Positions 4,854-5,975 of a stretch of 5,975 bases of DNA are shown one piece after another. Made by a program: the position numbers and the translations under genes. A model generated the notes under the pieces. It made no database searches. It was not told the origin of the DNA and worked only from the letters and a program-made list of their open reading frames with translations. Position 1 is the first letter of the stretch, and each line of letters opens with the position of its first letter. Source of the stretch: Bacteroidales bacterium (GTDB lineage Bacteria > Bacteroidota > Bacteroidia > Bacteroidales > B18-G4); assembly GCA_023132505.1 (NCBI GenBank), contig JAGLYE010000107.1, positions 1 through 5,975 on the forward strand. Reading direction: 5' to 3'.

Positions 4854-5975
4854 ATGAAATACTACATCATAGCGGGAGAAGCCTCAGGCGATATGCATGC
4901 ATCAAACCTTATGAAGGAGCTGAAGAAGCATGATGCAGCGGCAGACTTTCGCTGTTGGGGGGGAGACCTGATGGAGGCGCAAGGCGGAGTTCTGGTAAAA
5001 CATTACCGCGATCTTGCCTTTATGGGTTTTTTGGAGGTATTGCTTAACATCAAAACCATCCTGCGGAACATGAAATTCTGCAAAGAGGATATTATGGCCA
5101 ATAAACCTGATGTGCTCATTCTGGTTGACTATCCCGGATTTAACCTCAGGATCGCGAAATTTGCGGCTGAACAAGGGATCAGGGTGTTCTATTACATTTC
5201 CCCACAGCTTTGGGCCTGGAAAAGATCGAGGGTGCATAAGATCAAGAAGTATGTGGAACGGATGTTTGTGATCCTGCCCTTTGAAAAAGATTTTTACAGC
5301 AAATATGAGTATGAGGTTGACTTCGTCGGCCATCCTTTGCTGGATGCAATTGAAGTTGATGAAACAGATATGGCAGACTTCCGGACAGCAGCCGGTCTGG
5401 ATGAGAGGCCTGTCATCGCTGTGCTCCCGGGCAGCAGAAAACAGGAGATCAGGAAGATGTTGCCTGTTATGATGGAGATGGCAGCTAAGTTCCCGAAGCA
5501 TCAATTTGTAATTGCAGCAGCCCCTTCAGCACCGGATCATATTTATCTGGATATGATGAGAGACACACCTGTGAAACTTGTCAAGGGCCGGATGCATGCC
5601 TTATTAGGTATCTCCTCCGCTGCTATGGTCACCTCCGGTACAGCAACCCTGGAAGCAGCATTGTTCAGGGTGCCTGAGGTGGTATGCTATAAAGGTGGCT
5701 GGCTTTCATACTATATTGCCCGACGGCTGGTTAAGGACATCAATTACATCTCGCTGGTCAATCTCATCATGGACCGTGAGGTTGTGAAAGAACTCATCCA
5801 GGGCGACTTTAATGCCAAAAACCTGAAAAAGGAACTCACCCGCCTGATCGTTGATGACACATACCGCTCAAAAATGCTTTCAGGCCTTGATGAATTGCAA
5901 AATAAACTTGGAGGCACGGGAGCCTCGGAGACGGCTGCACGCTTAATGTACCGGAGGCTGTTGAATAAAGAACAG
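4854..5975 (+). CDS. lpxB: lipid-A-disaccharide synthase LpxB (3' end cut by window edge)
   Basis: LpxB (glycosyltransferase family GT19) is a peripheral inner-membrane enzyme that joins UDP-2,3-diacylglucosamine to lipid X, giving the lipid A disaccharide 1-phosphate and UDP. The frame is open for 374 codons to the last base with no stop. Family members are about 370-390 residues, so only a few residues should be missing. Signatures in order: YIIAGEASGDMHA (4-16), MGFLEV (57-62), LVDYPGFNLR (90-99) with D92, YISPQLWAWK (114-123), FVGHPLLD (157-164), VLPGSRKQEI (190-199) with R195, TSGTATLEAA (260-269) and ISLVNLI (299-305) with N303. GGTGASETAARL lies near the C terminus (353-364). ISLVNLI has Val where many proteobacterial enzymes have Pro. 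A G7 run (4957-4963) spans Trp-Gly-Gly without breaking the frame. No Shine-Dalgarno precedes the ATG. The 81-bp gap upstream may allow a separate promoter. Confidence 0.95.
   Translation, partial: MKYYIIAGEASGDMHASNLMKELKKHDAAADFRCWGGDLMEAQGGVLVKHYRDLAFMGFLEVLLNIKTILRNMKFCKEDIMANKPDVLILVDYPGFNLRIAKFAAEQGIRVFYYISPQLWAWKRSRVHKIKKYVERMFVILPFEKDFYSKYEYEVDFVGHPLLDAIEVDETDMADFRTAAGLDERPVIAVLPGSRKQEIRKMLPVMMEMAAKFPKHQFVIAAAPSAPDHIYLDMMRDTPVKLVKGRMHALLGISSAAMVTSGTATLEAALFRVPEVVCYKGGWLSYYIARRLVKDINYISLVNLIMDREVVKELIQGDFNAKNLKKELTRLIVDDTYRSKMLSGLDELQNKLGGTGASETAARLMYRRLLNKEQ

Noticed and set aside
4902..5504. 200-codon open frame on the minus strand
   Set aside because: It lies entirely opposite lpxB, which shows every expected family motif on the plus strand. 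The minus-strand peptide has no recognisable domain and is rich in His, Cys and Pro, as shadow frames often are.
1..5975. CRISPR array, insertion sequence, tRNA, rRNA or defence system
   Set aside because: No regularly spaced repeats, transposase motifs, tRNA-like cloverleaf or defence-family domains were found. The coding content is continuous housekeeping genes of even character.

Overview
The window looks like a chromosomal housekeeping segment from a Gram-negative member of the Bacteroidetes (Bacteroidota), perhaps Bacteroidales-like. Reasons: lipid A and Kdo genes (LpxB, a KdsC-type phosphatase) show an LPS-bearing outer membrane; a TAnnTTTG-type -7 promoter element precedes the sigma-factor gene; most start codons lack a good Shine-Dalgarno sequence; and a DUF2520 protein, KdsC-type HAD, UbiA prenyltransferase and Maf in tight series is an arrangement I associate with that phylum. 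The phylum call is inference; no rRNA or other marker gene is present.

Layout. Positions 32-538 (minus) encode an ECF-type RNA polymerase sigma factor. Positions 539-871 are a 333-bp divergent intergenic region: an AT-rich half carrying the sigma-gene promoter, then a more GC-rich half ending in an unusually strong Shine-Dalgarno sequence. From 872 to the right edge all genes are on the plus strand and closely packed: a DUF2520 Rossmann-fold protein (872-1648), a KdsC-like HAD phosphatase (1653-2174), a nine-segment UbiA prenyltransferase (2152-3126), a Maf nucleotide pyrophosphatase of the YhdE type (3129-3713), SurE nucleotidase (3737-4507), an unrecognised 90-residue membrane protein (4500-4772) and LpxB (4854 to the edge, stop codon not reached). 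Junctions are overlaps or gaps of 2-23 bp, except the 81 bp before lpxB, which hold short degenerate repeats and an imperfect palindrome.

How the genes relate. KdsC (Kdo precursor) and LpxB (lipid A disaccharide) serve the same LPS core/lipid A pathway. The UbiA protein also acts on membrane lipids or lipid-soluble quinones. Maf and SurE are nucleotide house-cleaning enzymes. The spacing suggests one or two long transcripts linking envelope lipid synthesis to nucleotide sanitation. I see no mobile element, CRISPR array, tRNA, rRNA, toxin-antitoxin or defence locus. The genes are recognisable housekeeping families, and I found no convincing new system. The points most worth checking are the real substrate of the UbiA enzyme, the orphan small membrane protein, the repeat-bearing gap before lpxB, and the strong Shine-Dalgarno in a lineage that rarely uses one.
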